Made by a program: the position numbers and the translations under genes
DNA from: Aphrophora alni
Lineage: Eukaryota; Arthropoda; Insecta; Hemiptera; Aphrophoridae
Assembly: GCA_963513935.1 (NCBI GenBank)
Contig: OY740771.1
Span: 15,394,954 to 15,458,953, forward strand
DNA length: 64,000 nt
Reading direction: 5' to 3'
The notes under the pieces: generated by a model
Told to the model about the DNA's origin: nothing
The model's database searches: none
What the model saw: the letters and a program-made list of their open reading frames with translations, nothing else
Shown here: in pieces, positions 62,167-64,000 of the stretch
Position numbering within the stretch: the first letter of the stretch is position 1
How the letters are laid out: each line of letters begins with the position of its first letter

Positions 62167-62335
62167 GGACTTTGGCTACTATAGGCCTGCAACAAACAAA
62201 TTAACAATATCAACGATGGAGGGAAAGAAACCTGCCCCCCACCACACTTTACAGAGCGTAAATGGTGGTGGGGAGCTCAGTCATGCGCACAAGTTTGTTC
62301 TTTATTTGTTGTAGACTTATAGTAGTCGAAATTTT
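62167..62335. mobile_element. ~170-bp palindromic MITE-like element
   Basis: The left half GGCTACTATAGGCCTGCAAC and the reverse complement of the right half, GACTACTATAAGTCTACAAC, match. Near the centre CCCCACCAC...TTTAC pairs with GTAAA...GTGGTGGGG around 62,234-62,274. The whole sequence is close to a perfect hairpin with a short central loop. TSD not identified. Confidence 0.7.
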
Positions 62336-62916
62336 AGTTGAATCATAGTAAAATTTATTTTACAACATGGATTTACTATTGTTTGATTATGTTTCAAAAA
62401 ATAGTCGCAACATTTAAAATGGCGGATTAAAAATATATATATTTTTTAATTCTACTTATCAAGGACCTGCGTTAATTTTAGTATCAATAACAGAGTTAAG
62501 TTTGACCAAAATTAATTGCCGTCCCATCGTATCAGCTGTTTGCGTCTAACAGTTCTTCACAAGTCCCTTTGGAGGTTTCTTTGTCTTACATTATAGGAAA
62601 CTGTTGTGTTGCGGTCCATCATTCCACATGGATGCTTATGTAACTCTAACGTGGAGGATCTATTTAAGGCTTGTTGGAAACTTAATCTGAGACACTTGTG
62701 CTGGTAAGAAGTATCAATAGGCCTTCATGTCTTCTATGTTGCGGTCGTTTACGCAACTGCAAAGGTCACATCGATGAAAAGTTTAGGTTACCTGCAACTT
62801 AAATATCAATATAATAATAGCTAATTATAGACGAAGGTTTTTGTGAAATTGATTTATAACTTATAATATATAATCATACAAGTCTTAAACGAGTTGATAC
62901 TTCGTGGTACTTACAA
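62336..62916. other. No gene seen
   Basis: Moderately balanced composition at 62,520-62,780 but no recognisable frame. GTTGCGGTC occurs twice (62,613 and 62,739). Confidence 0.4.
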
Positions 62917-64000
62917 AGCCCAATCATAAGCCGATCCTCTAAATATAATCCCCAAAATTGGTTTCTTGATCCTTGTTAGGTTGATATGTTAGGTTAGGTT
63001 AGGTTATAATACAACCCAATCCTCTAAATGTTATTCCCCAAAGTTAGTTCCATGGGCGTTGTACGATATGTTAGGTTAGGTTAGGATATAATACACCGAT
63101 CATCTAAATGTTAATACCCAAAGTTAGTTCCTTGGGCATTGTACGATATGTTAGGTTAGGTTAGGATATAATACACCGATCATCTAAATGTTATTCCCCA
63201 AAGTTAGTTCCTTGGGCGTTGTACGATATGTTAGGTTAGGTTAGGATATAATACACCGATCATCTAAATGTTAATACCCAAAGTTAGTTCCTTGGGCATT
63301 GTACGATATGTTAGGTTAGGTTAGGATATAATACACCGATCATCTAAATGTTAATACCCAAAGTTAGTTCCTTGGGCGTTGTACGATATGTTAGGTTAGG
63401 TTATGTATAATACAAGTTGATCCTCTAAATGTTATTCCCCAAAGTTGGTTCCTTGGGCATTGTACGATATGTTAGGTTAGGTTAGGATATAATACACCAA
63501 TCATCTAAATGTCATTCCCCAAAGTTAGTTTAATGGGCATTGTACGATATGTTAGGTTAGGTTAGGATATAATACACCGATCATCTAAATGTTAATACCC
63601 AAAGTTAGTTCCTTGGGCATTGTACGATATGTTAGGTTAGGTTAGGATATAATACACCGATCATCTAAATGTCATTCCCCAAAGTTAGTTCAATGGGCAT
63701 TGTACGATATGTTAGGTTAGGTTAGGATATAATACACCAATCATCTAAATGTCATTCCCCAAAGTTAGTTCAATGGGCATTGTACGATATGTTAGGTTAG
63801 GTTAGGATATAATACACCGATCATCTAAATGTTAATACCCAAAGTTAGTTCCTTGGGCATTGTACGATATGTTAGGTTAGGTTAGGATATAATACACCGA
63901 TCATCTAAATTTCATTCCCCAAAGTTAGTTCCATGGGCGTTGTACGATATGTTAGGTTAGGTTACGTATAATACAAGTTGATGCTCTAAATGTTATTCCC
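62917..64000 (+). repeat. 80-bp satellite with (TTAGG)3 in each unit, runs off the window
   Basis: GTACGATATGTTAGGTTAGG occurs at 63,061, 63,141, 63,221, 63,301, 63,381, 63,462, 63,542, 63,622, 63,702, 63,782, 63,862 and 63,942, a strict 80/81-bp period. Units otherwise carry ATAATACACCGATCATCTAA and CCAAAGTTAGTTCCTTGGGC. At least 12 full units plus a diverged leading unit (from about 62,917). It reaches the right edge, so true length is unknown. Variant junctions repeat every 7 units. Confidence 0.97.

Noticed and set aside
62917..64000. True chromosome end (telomere)
   Set aside because: TTAGG occurs only three times per 80-bp unit, interrupted by non-telomeric sequence. It is an interstitial-type satellite rather than a pure (TTAGG)n telomere.

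Overview
This is about 64 kb of AT-rich, non-coding animal DNA. It is almost certainly from an insect or another arthropod whose telomere repeat is TTAGG. Evidence: an 80-bp satellite at the right edge carries (TTAGG)3 in nearly every unit, TTAGG/CCTAA runs recur across the window, and transposase and reverse-transcriptase relics of types common in insects (mariner DD34D, a mariner-like group with 41 residues between the last two catalytic Asp, Jockey-like LINEs) are scattered throughout. I found no convincing intact host gene, no rRNA or tRNA gene, and no bacterial-style operon. The short open reading frames are chance frames, microsatellite translations or pieces of dead transposons. I do not assign a species.

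Layout, left to right. 0-5.7 kb: a ~160-bp tandem array (825-1640), a GC-richer patch, and a large inverted-repeat element (2.88-4.13 kb). 5.7-9 kb: a LINE reverse-transcriptase relic with an internal tandem duplication, then an internally deleted Jockey-like LINE relic interrupted by a 456-bp DNA element (33-bp perfect terminal inverted repeats, 7-bp target duplication), then two copies of a dispersed SINE-like family (family B). 9-22.5 kb: mostly anonymous AT-rich DNA with a direct-repeat pair (10.2-11.0 kb), a 31-bp minisatellite touching a mariner pseudogene (12.5-13.5 kb) and a family D repeat (15.2-15.7 kb). 22.5-27.4 kb: two DD41D-type transposase relics, one inside a recognisable element with long terminal inverted repeats (25.6-27.4 kb). 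27.4-38 kb: family A/B/D repeats, two inverted-repeat MITEs, a smaller MITE, and a complete-ended 1.2-kb DD41D element (36.6-37.8 kb). 38-50 kb: a family B cluster split by a 520-bp hairpin element, a LINE 3' fragment, a second TTAGG-containing tandem array and a ~440-bp tandem array. 50-64 kb: another inverted-repeat MITE abutting a family A copy and a transposase relic, a 1.1-kb TC-rich microsatellite cluster, a 128-172-bp tandem array, a decayed protein-coding stretch of unknown origin (59.6-60.2 kb), a small hairpin element, and the TTAGG satellite running off the window.

The elements do not form a pathway. The window reads as a graveyard of mostly TA-targeting transposons and their non-autonomous derivatives. 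The most interesting structures are six long inverted repeats that could be transcribed into hairpin RNA, the nested 456-bp element, the satellite with a seven-unit higher-order period, and a short recurring motif (CTGAAGA, variable hairpin, GAAA-C/T-G) found at least seven times on both strands.
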